Below, piece by piece: positions 24,219 to 31,639 of a stretch of 34,275 bases of DNA (position 1 is the stretch's first letter; every line of letters starts with the position of its first letter). The DNA is taken from positions 1 through 34,275 of the IMG/VR virus record IMGVR_UViG_3300005441_000021; one strand, 5' to 3'. Source of the stretch: a virus. The notes below the pieces were generated by a model that ran no database searches, had not been told where the DNA came from, and was given only the letters and a program-made list of their open reading frames with translations. The translations under genes and the position numbers were made by a program.

Positions 24219-24270
24219 GTGCGGGCCGGAAAGAGACAGGTTCGTTCCGGAAACTCTCTCCGACCCGCAC
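24219..24270 (+). terminator. Hairpin after the endolysin
   Basis: GTGCGGG (24219-24225) pairs with CCCGCAC (24264-24270); inside, CCGGAA/TTCCGG (24226-24231 / 24245-24250) can form an alternative stem. It ends the lysis operon. A second small hairpin, GTCACCC-ATTC-GGGTGAC, follows at 24322-24339. Confidence 0.6.
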
Positions 24271-24321
24271 AACCCGACGTTAGTCAATCGCCTCACAGAG
24301 CCGTTTACACAGCCTCACCCT

Positions 24322-24339
24322 GTCACCCATTCGGGTGAC
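24322..24339. terminator. Small perfect hairpin before the early operon
   Basis: GTCACCC (24322-24328), loop ATTC, GGGTGAC (24333-24339). Same ATTC loop and GTCACCC core as the big hairpin at 3503-3540. The 90 bases after it should hold the early promoter, but no clear -35/-10 pair is visible. Confidence 0.45.
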
Positions 24340-24431
24340 GCCAATGTTTCACGTTTCGCCGGAAAACCCCTCCGAAATCTTCGCAACATGCCTAAGTTCG
24401 GCGTAACCCGATTTATCCACCGGGGACTCTC

Positions 24432-24626
24432 ATGCACGTTCTGCTAGAGGCCGTCCGGGCCACCTGGAAAGCGATCCTGTCGTTTTACTGGGGACCCGTC
24501 ACGCCCTCTCAACCGGCACCATCCGACCAGCCGGCCGAAATCGCCGGGCTGTCGATTTTCGGCGCCCGGAAACAGTGCGCCCACCCCACTCTTCGGCCCC
24601 ATCGACGTATCAGGGAGAAGCAATGA
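24432..24626 (+). CDS. Small hypothetical protein leading the early operon
   Basis: A 64-residue protein with an amphipathic start (MHVLLEAVRATWKAILSFYWGP) and a polar, basic tail. A GGGGA lies a few bases upstream, and the stop overlaps the start of the RecB-like gene by 4 bases, which supports translation. It may mostly serve to couple ribosomes to the nuclease gene. Not recognised. Confidence 0.45.
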   Translation: MHVLLEAVRATWKAILSFYWGPVTPSQPAPSDQPAEIAGLSIFGARKQCAHPTLRPHRRIREKQ

Positions 24627-25426
24627 CCCTCGTTCGGCGCAACTGCGGTACCGGGCACACGTACACCCTGGACGACAAGAAGGTTAAGGGCGTCACCACC
24701 CTGATCAAGCTGGGCTATCCGGCGCCCGGGCTGATCGGCTGGACCGGCAAGGTCGTCGCCCAGTTCGTGGCCGACACCGATGAATCCGAGCTTGCCGCAC
24801 TGCGCACCCTCGGACGCGACCCGATGATCGCCGCATTGCGGGCACTCCCGTTCGCTGACCGCAACAAGGCTGCCCGGCGGGGGAGCACCGTCCACACTCT
24901 CGCCGAACGTCTCGCCCGGGGCGAACAGTTGGTCTATGGCGTCGACATCGACCCGGAACTAGAGGGCCACGTCGAATCGGTGGCTGCGTTCCTGGACCAG
25001 TGGCACCCGCGGCCCGTGCTCACCGAAACGGTGATCGGTAACCGGTGGGTTCCATACGCGGGGACCCTGGACATGGTCGCTGACGTTCCTGGGCATGGCC
25101 GGGTCCTGCTCGACTACAAGACCGGTGACTCTGGCATCTGGCCGGAAACGGTGCTCCAGCTAGCCGCGTATCGGTACGCCGATTTCTACGTCGGCACCGA
25201 CGGCACCACCGAGATACCCATGACTGAGGTCGGGATCGAGCGCACCTACGCGGTATGGGTCCGCGCCGACGGATACGACGTGATCCCGCTCGACACCGGC
25301 CCGGACCGCGATACCTCGCCAGCGTTCACGGCGTTCCGCGGCGCGGCGTATACCGCCCGGCGCGTCGATGACATCCCCGGTCTCATCGGGCCGCCGCTGT
25401 TAACGCCGACGGTGGTAGCGGCATGA
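24623..25426 (+). CDS. RecB-like PD-(D/E)XK exonuclease
   Basis: A 267-residue nuclease of the RecB/Cas4-like superfamily. The motif set is complete: His91 (GSTVHTLAE), Asp150 (AGTLDMVAD), Asp164-x-Lys166 (LLDYKTG), and Gln179-xxx-Tyr183 (QLAAYRY). It is followed, with a 4-base overlap, by a RecT-like annealing protein. Such pairs do phage recombination: the nuclease resects double-strand ends and the annealer pairs the strands. CAGGGAGAA gives the ribosome site. Orthologues in actinophages are annotated exonuclease or Cas4-like. Confidence 0.9.
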   Translation: MTLVRRNCGTGHTYTLDDKKVKGVTTLIKLGYPAPGLIGWTGKVVAQFVADTDESELAALRTLGRDPMIAALRALPFADRNKAARRGSTVHTLAERLARGEQLVYGVDIDPELEGHVESVAAFLDQWHPRPVLTETVIGNRWVPYAGTLDMVADVPGHGRVLLDYKTGDSGIWPETVLQLAAYRYADFYVGTDGTTEIPMTEVGIERTYAVWVRADGYDVIPLDTGPDRDTSPAFTAFRGAAYTARRVDDIPGLIGPPLLTPTVVAA

Positions 25427-26688
25427 GCGCAGACATCGAATTGCGCGGCGATACGGCCAGCATGGCGCCGGTTGTTGACCGGGGGTGGGCGGACGGGTTG
25501 ATGGCGTGGGCCGCCGCCGCGCAGAAAGCGCACGAGATCGCCAGCATCTTGTGTGAAACATCGTTCGTGCCGAAGAGCATGGCGCACCGGCCAGGCGAGG
25601 TGACCGGAGCGATCCTCACCGGCATGGAATTGGGTGTACCGATCATGTGGGCGCTCAACAATATCGATCTCATCGATGGCAGCCCAGCGATCCGGGCGAA
25701 AGGCCTGCGGGCACTCGCGCTCCGCCACGGGCACGAGATGTGGACCGAAGAAACGACATCCACCAGGGCCATCGTCTGTGGGCGCCGCAAAGGAACCGCG
25801 CGCGTTGAACGGTCCACCTGGACCATGGACCGAGCCAAGAAAGCAGGACTGGCCGGCAAGAAAACATGGCTGGCCTACCCGAACGACATGCTCCTCAACC
25901 GGGCCACCGCCGAAGTCGTCCGGCTGATCGCCCCCGACGCCCTGATCGGGGTCTCCCACACCATCGATGAGATGGGCGGCGACGAAACCCCCGGCCCCCT
26001 GCTCGCGTCAGCGGAGGAACGCGAGGAAGCATCCCCGCCGGCGAAACGGCGCACCGTGCAACGGCGCCCCGAACCGGCTGAGGTTGCCCCGCCACCCGAC
26101 ATGCCCGACCCGCCGATAGACCCGCCCCCGGACACCTGCGATACGAACATGCCGCACGACCCGCAGTACGGATCGCCGTACGGCTGTCCCCCCCGCTGTC
26201 CCACCCGCCTAGTCCCGCGAGTCGTCACGGAAGCGGATGCGGCGGCCATCATGGGCGCGGCCGGGTTCGAGGTCATGGACGTCATGGACGTCATCGACAA
26301 CCTGGGCGAGCCGGCCGACCAACAGCAGGACGACCAGCAAGAGGCCACCACGCCGCCCGAGCCCACCCCGGATGCCAACGCCGAACCAGCACCACCCAAC
26401 GGCGACGACGACCCATCCGACCCGGGCGGACAACCCATGACAATGCCGCAACGTAAACGCATCGGCGCCGAAATGCGCCGCGCCGGGCTCACCGAACGCG
26501 GCGAACGACTGTCCTTCGTCGTCGACGCCATCGGCCGGCACATCGAATCATCCAACGAACTGACAGTGCGGGAAGCCTCCGCCGTCATCCAAGCACTCGC
26601 CGATCTCGACAACACGATCAACGAAGGCCTCCGCCGCGCGGAAGCCGCGAAACATCAAAGGAGTACCGATGTCGGTGACATCGAGTAA
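25423..26688 (+). CDS. RecT-like single-strand annealing protein
   Basis: A 421-residue protein. The first 190 residues follow the actinophage RecT-like pattern: ILCETSFVPKSMAHRPGEVTGAI, in two runs, MELGVPIMWALNNIDLIDGSP, TWTMDRAKKAGLAGKKTWLAYP, and ATAEVVRLIAPDAL. A long Pro/Asp/Glu-rich linker (about 200-340) follows, then a small helical C-terminal domain (QRKRIGAEMRRAGL...LTVREASAVIQAL) seen fused to phage annealing proteins. Acidic, Pro-rich linkers often bind partners. It overlaps the nuclease before it by 4 bases and the resolvase-like gene after it by 20. Confidence 0.85.
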   Translation: MSADIELRGDTASMAPVVDRGWADGLMAWAAAAQKAHEIASILCETSFVPKSMAHRPGEVTGAILTGMELGVPIMWALNNIDLIDGSPAIRAKGLRALALRHGHEMWTEETTSTRAIVCGRRKGTARVERSTWTMDRAKKAGLAGKKTWLAYPNDMLLNRATAEVVRLIAPDALIGVSHTIDEMGGDETPGPLLASAEEREEASPPAKRRTVQRRPEPAEVAPPPDMPDPPIDPPPDTCDTNMPHDPQYGSPYGCPPRCPTRLVPRVVTEADAAAIMGAAGFEVMDVMDVIDNLGEPADQQQDDQQEATTPPEPTPDANAEPAPPNGDDDPSDPGGQPMTMPQRKRIGAEMRRAGLTERGERLSFVVDAIGRHIESSNELTVREASAVIQALADLDNTINEGLRRAEAAKHQRSTDVGDIE

Positions 26689-27007
26689 GCGCAGAGGTGC
26701 CGCGACACAACAAGCCGTTGCCGGATATCTCGCCCAGCACGGGTGGCCGTATGCCTGTGACGCCGGGGCAGGCCGCAACGGTGCCGACATCCTCAACACC
26801 CCCGGCCTGTCGTGGGAAGTCAAGGCACGCGCCGACTTTTCCCCCCTCGCCTGGATACGCGAAGCGGCAAGCCGGGGCGGGGTGCCGATGTGCGTTCACC
26901 GGCCGAAGGGCATGGGAGTGATGACCGTCGGGATGTGGCCGGTCACGATGCGCCTGGAAGACCTGGTGATCGTCCTCCGCCAAGCTGGCTACGGAGACCC
27001 GCTGTGA
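26669..27007 (+). CDS. Resolvase-like PD-(D/E)XK nuclease
   Basis: A 112-residue small nuclease. Asp40 in GRNGADILNTPG and Glu50-Val-Lys52 in LSWEVKARADF make the PD-(D/E)XK active site; an N-terminal helix with KRRGAATQQAVAGYL and the end WPVTMRLEDLVIVLR complete the fold. The form matches small phage nucleases often labelled Holliday junction resolvase. AAAGGAG gives the ribosome site. It completes a recombination module with the exonuclease and annealer. Confidence 0.8.
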   Translation: MSVTSSKRRGAATQQAVAGYLAQHGWPYACDAGAGRNGADILNTPGLSWEVKARADFSPLAWIREAASRGGVPMCVHRPKGMGVMTVGMWPVTMRLEDLVIVLRQAGYGDPL

Positions 27008-27282
27008 TGGACCGTCAACTTCCCCTCTTTGACTCGCCGGCCTCCCCGGTGCGTCGTACCTTTCCCGCGCCCCGCTCGTCACCCGTGCAATACACGCGCA
27101 TCGCCCGAGCCCGGACACGGCGGCGAAGCATGTGCGACGACTGCTGCCGCGACATCTATGAACTGGGCCAGCTACTCGCATTCCCTCCCCGGATTGCAAC
27201 ATGGCGGCGCACCGACGACACCACCACCGTCATGCTCTGCCAAGCCCATAAAGACAAAAGACACAACAATGACAGCCCGTAG
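27007..27282 (+). CDS. Small Cys/His-rich protein
   Basis: A 91-residue protein starting MDRQLPLFDSP. The centre carries CDDCCRDIYELGQL and later CQAHKD, plausible ligands of a zinc knuckle. It starts at TGATG with the previous stop. The MDRQLPLFD start resembles short linear motifs (QLPLF is close to the beta-clamp binding consensus QxxLxF), so docking to the host sliding clamp is a possible role. Confidence 0.6.
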   Translation: MDRQLPLFDSPASPVRRTFPAPRSSPVQYTRIARARTRRRSMCDDCCRDIYELGQLLAFPPRIATWRRTDDTTTVMLCQAHKDKRHNNDSP

Positions 27283-27472
27283 ATGGTGTCCCGGCTGCCG
27301 CATGGTCAGATCACCCCGGGGTGACCCGTGCCGGGAATGCTGGGAACGGATACCACCATCGATCAAACGCTCCTATACCAACGCTTACCGGGCGCGAGTG
27401 CAACAGCCTTTGCGCTACCAGGAAGAGACGATCAACCTCCTGCAATGGTGCCGTAACCACCGATTCGGGTGA
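27269..27472 (+). CDS. Small zinc-ribbon protein
   Basis: A 67-residue protein with one zinc ribbon: CPGC (8-11) and CREC (21-24), followed by basic helices (IKRSYTNAYRARV, INLLQWCRNH). It overlaps the preceding gene by 14 bases. Probable nucleic-acid or protein binder; unrecognised beyond that. Confidence 0.6.
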   Translation: MTARRWCPGCRMVRSPRGDPCRECWERIPPSIKRSYTNAYRARVQQPLRYQEETINLLQWCRNHRFG

Positions 27473-27478
27473 TCGACA

Positions 27479-27745
27479 ATGGGCAGCGAAGATACCGACG
27501 GACTGTGGTCGTCAATGACATACGGCGGCCACATCCGGGACGACCGTTGGAAACGCGCCGCTGCCACCGGTGAGGTTGTCGGCACCTGCTTTGTGTGCGG
27601 CGGCTATCTCATCCCGGACGACCCGGGGTGGGCTCGCGCGTCGGTGATTCAATGGTTTGTCGCCCGATGTTTGGACTGCGGGCATGAGGTGGCCGCCCCC
27701 GGCGGAAGGCTTAACGTCCGCAAGCGGGGCCGCTATGGGCCATGA
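27479..27745 (+). CDS. Small zinc-ribbon protein
   Basis: An 88-residue protein with a clear ribbon: CFVCGGYL (38-45) and CLDCGHEV (65-72). Flanks are basic at the C-terminus (RLNVRKRGRYG). The GGGTGA before the ATG is a weak ribosome site. It overlaps the replication initiator start by 11 bases, so it may act with it. Confidence 0.65.
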   Translation: MGSEDTDGLWSSMTYGGHIRDDRWKRAAATGEVVGTCFVCGGYLIPDDPGWARASVIQWFVARCLDCGHEVAAPGGRLNVRKRGRYGP

Positions 27746-28442
27746 GAAATACACGCCCACCTGGGCGCAACGGTTTGTCGACCGGGTGTGGGCGGCGCCG
27801 CCCGGTGAGCTGACGTCGGTGGAAATGCTGATCTTGCTCGCGTATGCCCGGCATGCCCGGCGCGGTGACAGTGCTTGGGTGACCCAACGCCGGTTGATGG
27901 ATCAATGCAAGGTGGTGAGTATGTCGACGCTCGTTGCCGCCCGCCGGGCGGTGGTCAAAAAGGGGTGGTTGGAGCCGATCGGGACGGTGTCGCTCCGGGG
28001 TGGGAAGGCCACCGTTTACCGCCTGTGTCTCCCTTTCGGCGATATGACTGACGTTTCACCGGGGGGCGAAAGCGATACAGCTACCGTATCGCTTTCGTCG
28101 GAAAGCGATACAGAGCGCGTATCGCTTGCAGATGCAAGCGATACAGAGCGCGTATCGCTTTCGCCCGGAAAGCGATACACCGTCCACAGTGAAGCGATAC
28201 AGTTGAAACGTTCAAGCGATACAGCAGCTGTATCGGGACCCTTAGACTCTGCATCCCCCGGAGGGGGGATGCATGCGGGTGCCCGCGCGGACGCAGGCGC
28301 GCGCGAGCGCACACGCGAGGCCGCCACCCTCCGGGCGGCCTCGAACAACCCCGCATCGACAGACGAAAGATCCGCCCGGGCTGAGGCACTCGCCTCGATG
28401 CGGGAAACCGCCGAACGCGCCGAACGGTGGTACCGGACATGA
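27735..28442 (+). CDS. Replication initiator-like HTH protein
   Basis: A 235-residue protein. The N-terminal 100 residues are a winged helix of the HTH_36/DnaD/lambda O type: LTSVEMLILLAYARHA, WVTQRRLMDQCKVVSMSTLVAARRAVVKKGWL (in two runs), LRGGKATVYRL. The middle (about 108-170) is low-complexity (SDT..VSLS units) because the DNA beneath is an iteron array; the end is an Ala/Arg helix. As in lambda O, the origin would lie in the initiator gene itself. The ATG at 27735 is the only start before the domain. Confidence 0.75.
   Translation: MGHEKYTPTWAQRFVDRVWAAPPGELTSVEMLILLAYARHARRGDSAWVTQRRLMDQCKVVSMSTLVAARRAVVKKGWLEPIGTVSLRGGKATVYRLCLPFGDMTDVSPGGESDTATVSLSSESDTERVSLADASDTERVSLSPGKRYTVHSEAIQLKRSSDTAAVSGPLDSASPGGGMHAGARADAGARERTREAATLRAASNNPASTDERSARAEALASMRETAERAERWYRT
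28068..28235. repeat. Iteron/dyad array, putative replication origin
   Basis: Six forward half-sites AAGCGATAC at 28070, 28103, 28136, 28170, 28192 and 28214, and three complements GTATCGCTT at 28086, 28119 and 28152 plus a broken one (GTATCG) at 28230. Forward and reverse sites pair as dyads with a fixed 7-base spacer; dyads repeat every 33 bases, and the later forward sites every 22. The motif falls in all three reading frames of the gene, so it is kept as DNA. A 10-bp hairpin follows at 28250-28273. Confidence 0.85.
28250..28273. repeat. 10-bp hairpin beside the iterons
   Basis: TGCATCCCCC (28250-28259), loop GGAG, GGGGGATGCA (28264-28273). It lies 15 bases past the last iteron within the initiator gene and may be an origin element such as a priming or single-strand site, or only a pause site. 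Confidence 0.5.
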
Positions 28443-29086
28443 CCCGGTGCGCCTGGTGCCCCCGGCCGGCCGACGACGACGGGCCGCTGTGCGCGGACTG
28501 CCGATGGCTGACCCGGCAGGAACTCGCCGCACTCGCGTACGACGTCCGGGACCTGGCCCTGCTCGCGCCCCCGATGCTCGGCCCGCGACAGCGGGTGTCC
28601 GGCACCCATGCCCCCTCGGTGCCGATCGATTTGGGCGCGGACGCGCTGATCCGGGCCATCGTGTGGCGGCTCGGTGTCTGGGAGCCCCCGGTCCGCGAGG
28701 CCGCTGGTCTGCCCCCGGCGCCCGAGTCCGGGATCCGGCCGGTGCGTCTCGCTGACAGGGCCGCAAAGGTCCTCAGCAACCACGTAGGCGAGTTTTTGGG
28801 GCTAGGCCCGATAGAGGGGTACCCCGACGGCCCCGAGGCGCCCTGCGTGGCCCGTAGCGGCCTCTACGGGGCTGCGAGCCTGCGACGCCTCCACACCCGG
28901 TCGCTGGCCGCCCTGGACCGGGCCCCCGCCGCGATCTGCCTCCCGGGCCTGTGCGGATCCTGCGGCGCCCCCGCGCTAACCCAATTGCCAGGAACCGCCC
29001 GAATTGACTGCGGTCACTGCGGGGCGGCTATCTCCAGGCAGGATTACCAAGACAACATTCTCCTGTGTAATCACCTAATCGAGTGA
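28439..29086 (+). CDS. Protein with two zinc ribbons
   Basis: A 215-residue protein. The N-terminal ribbon is CAWC (4-7) and CADC (19-22); a helical middle follows (QELAALAYDVRDLALLAPP, ADALIRAIVWRLGVW, RAAKVLSNHVGEFL), and the C-terminal ribbon is CGSCGAP plus CGHCGAA. Related genes are common in replication regions of Streptomyces and mycobacterial phages, without known function; a helicase-loader or primase-accessory role can only be guessed. ATGA overlap with the initiator indicates co-expression. Confidence 0.65.
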   Translation: MTRCAWCPRPADDDGPLCADCRWLTRQELAALAYDVRDLALLAPPMLGPRQRVSGTHAPSVPIDLGADALIRAIVWRLGVWEPPVREAAGLPPAPESGIRPVRLADRAAKVLSNHVGEFLGLGPIEGYPDGPEAPCVARSGLYGAASLRRLHTRSLAALDRAPAAICLPGLCGSCGAPALTQLPGTARIDCGHCGAAISRQDYQDNILLCNHLIE

Positions 29087-29158
29087 AACCCGATGCGTGG
29101 CACCCCGCCATATCATCACGCACATGTCACAGTCCAGACCCGACCCCAGAAAGGACAC

Positions 29159-29398
29159 ATGATGCCATTCCTGAAAGACCACGTACTCATACCGAGCAGG
29201 CACCCTAACACGCCGATCTACCGCAGCATCCACACCCCCGCCGCAATCCACCAACCGCAATGGACCCTGCACCGGACCGACTGCTTTTACGCCGCCCGCA
29301 CCCTCACATTCGCCAAAACGAACGCACCACTCCGGCAATCCCCGAACACCGTCCCCTGCACCACTTGCCAACCCGACTACCAGGAAGCGAAACCATGA
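29159..29398 (+). CDS. Small hypothetical protein
   Basis: A 79-residue protein starting MMPFLKDHVLIPSRHPN, with WTLHRTDCFYAARTL and VPCTTCQPDY, so His/Cys residues could hold a metal. AAAGGA lies 4-7 bases before the paired ATGs (29159 and 29162). The stop overlaps the next start by 4 bases. Function not recognised. Confidence 0.6.
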   Translation: MMPFLKDHVLIPSRHPNTPIYRSIHTPAAIHQPQWTLHRTDCFYAARTLTFAKTNAPLRQSPNTVPCTTCQPDYQEAKP

Positions 29399-30633
29399 CC
29401 ACCAGCGCCAGCCACCGAAAGCAAACCCTCATCGCCGGCCGAGCCCGCCGCATCGGATGGGGTGTCGAAACCGACGACCAAGGCCGTGAATGGCTGTACC
29501 GCATCCGCCGCCCCGACGGTAAACGCGTCATCCTCACCAAAAGCCCGTCCGACGTGAACTGGGAGGCGGCCGTACTGAAGCGGCTCAACGGCCCCGAACG
29601 GCTCTTCGACCAGGCCGAAGCCGCATGGCAGGAACAACGCCAGGCAACACGCCGGAGAAAACTCGCCGCCGACAAAGCCGCCGCCGACAAAGCCGTTGCC
29701 AAAGCCACCCGAGCCGCGGAAGCCATCACCAGGGCCGCCGGACCCTACGCCATCCGAGACGCCGACCCGGCATGGCTACTCACCCCCCACAACCAACCCG
29801 AAACAAAACTCGTCATCATCGGCCCCGAACTCGCACAGAAAACGCTCGATGCGGTCAACGGCGGCAACCGTCCCTTCCGGCAGCACCGCGCCGACGAATT
29901 CGCCCAGATCATCCGCGATGGCGAATGGGCGGTAACCCACCAGGGTGCGGCGATCGACAACACCGGGACACTTCAAGACGGACAACACCGCTTCGCGGCA
30001 ATCGCTCAAACCGGGGAGCCGCAACACATCCTCGTCAGCGTCGGCATGCCCCCCGAAAACTTCACCCGCCTCGACACCCCCCTTGTCCGGACCGCCCGGG
30101 ACGCACTCGGCATGCGCGGCGAAAAAGACGTCACCACCCTCACGTCCACCGCCCGGCTCATCATCAACTTCGATCGCAACGGCAGAGACCTATACGCACG
30201 CAAAGGCCAAACAAAGATCACCATCGCAACCATCGACAAATTCGTCACCGCCGACGCCGACAACCTCCGCCACGCCGTCCGCCGAACCCGCGAAATCCGC
30301 AACGAAATCAAAATCATCGCATCGCCACTCGCCGCCAGCATCTACCTCATCGGCCGCGCCGCCGGCCACCAACACCCCGACGTCCACCGCTACTTCGACC
30401 ACCTCGCCACCGGAATCGGCATCGACAAAGACGACCCGATCTATCTCCTCCGGCGCCACCTCCTGCGCCGCGACGCCAGCCGCCCCCGGCAATACGCAAC
30501 CCTCGCCTACATCCTCAAAACCTGGAACTACCGCGCCGCCGGACGCAAACCCAAACACCTCACCTGGGGCCCCGACGACGGATTCCCCGCAACCATCATC
30601 GTGCCCCCGCCCACAGACACCCCCCGACGATGA
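29395..30633 (+). CDS. DGQHR-motif (ParB-like style) protein
   Basis: A 412-residue protein. Residues 20-60 form a basic beta unit; 80-115 is an Ala/Lys coiled stretch; the main domain contains NRPFRQHRADEFAQIIRDG, then IDNTGTLQDGQHRFAAIAQTG (in two runs), and VSVGMPPENFTRLDTP..RTARDALGM. The GxLxDGQHRhxA pattern is found in many actinophage and actinobacterial proteins and resembles ParB/sulfiredoxin-like nuclease domains, where the DGxHR loop binds a nucleotide or DNA. The precise activity is unknown. It is linked by ATGA overlaps on both sides. Confidence 0.7.
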   Translation: MTTSASHRKQTLIAGRARRIGWGVETDDQGREWLYRIRRPDGKRVILTKSPSDVNWEAAVLKRLNGPERLFDQAEAAWQEQRQATRRRKLAADKAAADKAVAKATRAAEAITRAAGPYAIRDADPAWLLTPHNQPETKLVIIGPELAQKTLDAVNGGNRPFRQHRADEFAQIIRDGEWAVTHQGAAIDNTGTLQDGQHRFAAIAQTGEPQHILVSVGMPPENFTRLDTPLVRTARDALGMRGEKDVTTLTSTARLIINFDRNGRDLYARKGQTKITIATIDKFVTADADNLRHAVRRTREIRNEIKIIASPLAASIYLIGRAAGHQHPDVHRYFDHLATGIGIDKDDPIYLLRRHLLRRDASRPRQYATLAYILKTWNYRAAGRKPKHLTWGPDDGFPATIIVPPPTDTPRR

Positions 30634-30905
30634 CCACTGAGCCCACCCGGTGCGACAACACCGACACCGGACCCTGCCCCCAGCAAGCCGCCGCCACCCT
30701 CGCCGTACACATCGGCACCCGCCCCGACGCCACGATCGTCACCATGATGAGTCTCTGCATATCCCACCTGCTGACCACATTGATAAGTAACGGCACACCC
30801 CCACACAAAGCCGCGATTATCATCGGTGAAATCGGGCAAAGCATCGCCCGGGACATTCTGGACGACCAGCGACGCGAAAGGTCCGCAGAAAGGCCACCAG
30901 CATGA
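30630..30905 (+). CDS. Small hypothetical protein before Lsr2
   Basis: A 91-residue protein. The N-terminus has two Cys (RCDNTDTGPCPQQAAATL), a possible hydrophobic core (ATIVTMMSLCISHLLTTLI) and a helical end rich in Arg/Glu. The C-x(7)-C...C pattern recalls small actinobacterial proteins of unknown function. ATGA overlaps with both neighbours. Confidence 0.6.
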   Translation: MTTEPTRCDNTDTGPCPQQAAATLAVHIGTRPDATIVTMMSLCISHLLTTLISNGTPPHKAAIIIGEIGQSIARDILDDQRRERSAERPPA

Positions 30906-31243
30906 AAACGGTCACCACCCTCATCACCGACGATTTCACCGGGGCGTCCGGCGCTCAAACCCTGACATTCGCCGTTGACGGACAGACATACGAAATCGAC
31001 CTGTGTGAACCCAACGCAGAGAAGATGCTCGCCGTTCTCACCCCCTACATGGAGAAAGGACGCCGCATCCGGGCCGACAACCACCCCACCCCCCGCAAAC
31101 GCGCCACAACGGCGGCCTCCCACGGCACCCCCACCGACGTACGCCAATGGTGGAAAGACCACCCCGACACCCTGCCCCCCTGGCAAACCCGCGGCGCCAT
31201 CCCCCACGCCGTACTCCGCGCCTACCAACAGGCCACCGGATGA
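30902..31243 (+). CDS. lsr2: Lsr2-family nucleoid protein
   Basis: A 113-residue Lsr2-like protein, slightly below the host length range I know for the family. The dimerisation domain (1-58) has ITDDFTGASGAQTLTFAVDG and YEIDLCEPNAEKM, the family pattern. The C-terminal DNA-binding domain (80-113) has VRQWWKDHPDTLPPWQTRGAIP and HAVLRAYQ, in two stretches. The central R-G-R that inserts in the AT minor groove in host Lsr2 is R-G-A here (97-99). It may silence AT-rich host or phage genes, or act as a dominant-negative partner of host Lsr2. Confidence 0.85.
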   Translation: MKTVTTLITDDFTGASGAQTLTFAVDGQTYEIDLCEPNAEKMLAVLTPYMEKGRRIRADNHPTPRKRATTAASHGTPTDVRQWWKDHPDTLPPWQTRGAIPHAVLRAYQQATG

Positions 31244-31626
31244 CCTGGATCTACCCCGGAGACTCCCAGGTCGTCATCGCGCGCCGGGTCGCCTGGGCAT
31301 ACCGCCAACGACTCGCCGAACTCGCCCCGAAACACTGCGAACAACTCGACACCGTCATGCGCCAACTCGGACAACACTGGGCCGTACCCCGCCCCATCCC
31401 ACCCGACCCCGACACCTGGATAACCGCCACCGACGCCGCCAACCTCGCCGGCGTCAACATCAAAACCATCGGCGAACTCCGCCGCGCCGGGCGCCTCACC
31501 GGACGACGCAAATCCCCCGGCCGATGGGAATACCAGATCTGGGAGATCATGAATCTCGCCACGCGACCCCGCCGCCGACACCGGAAAACCCCGGAAACGG
31601 TAGAAACACCAAAACGCCAGGGATAG
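31240..31626 (+). CDS. HTH (MerR/excisionase-like) DNA-binding protein
   Basis: A 128-residue protein. The N-terminal half is helical (VVIARRVAWAYRQRLAEL, CEQLDTVMRQLG). Residues 66-105 form a winged helix-turn-helix: WITATDAANLAGVNIKTI, ELRRAGRLTGRRKSPGRWEY, of the excisionase/MerR type. The basic tail could add DNA contacts. It overlaps Lsr2 by 4 bases. It could be the excisionase or an early regulator; the position far from the integrase leaves this open. Confidence 0.7.
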   Translation: MTWIYPGDSQVVIARRVAWAYRQRLAELAPKHCEQLDTVMRQLGQHWAVPRPIPPDPDTWITATDAANLAGVNIKTIGELRRAGRLTGRRKSPGRWEYQIWEIMNLATRPRRRHRKTPETVETPKRQG

Positions 31627-31639
31627 ACTTTCGACCGTT

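Noticed and set aside
28068-28235. CRISPR-like repeat array
   Set aside because: Repeats are 9-11 bases with 7-base dyad spacers and lie in a coding gene; no 25-40 base repeats or unique 30-base spacers.
28077-28235. SDT..VSLS units as a selected protein repeat
   Set aside because: The DNA motif continues in other frames where the peptide differs, so the peptide repeat is a by-product.
29625-30629. Long Arg/Pro/His-rich rightward frame overlapping the DGQHR gene
   Set aside because: Low-complexity +1 shadow; only its last part (30630-30905) is a real gene with its own ATG.
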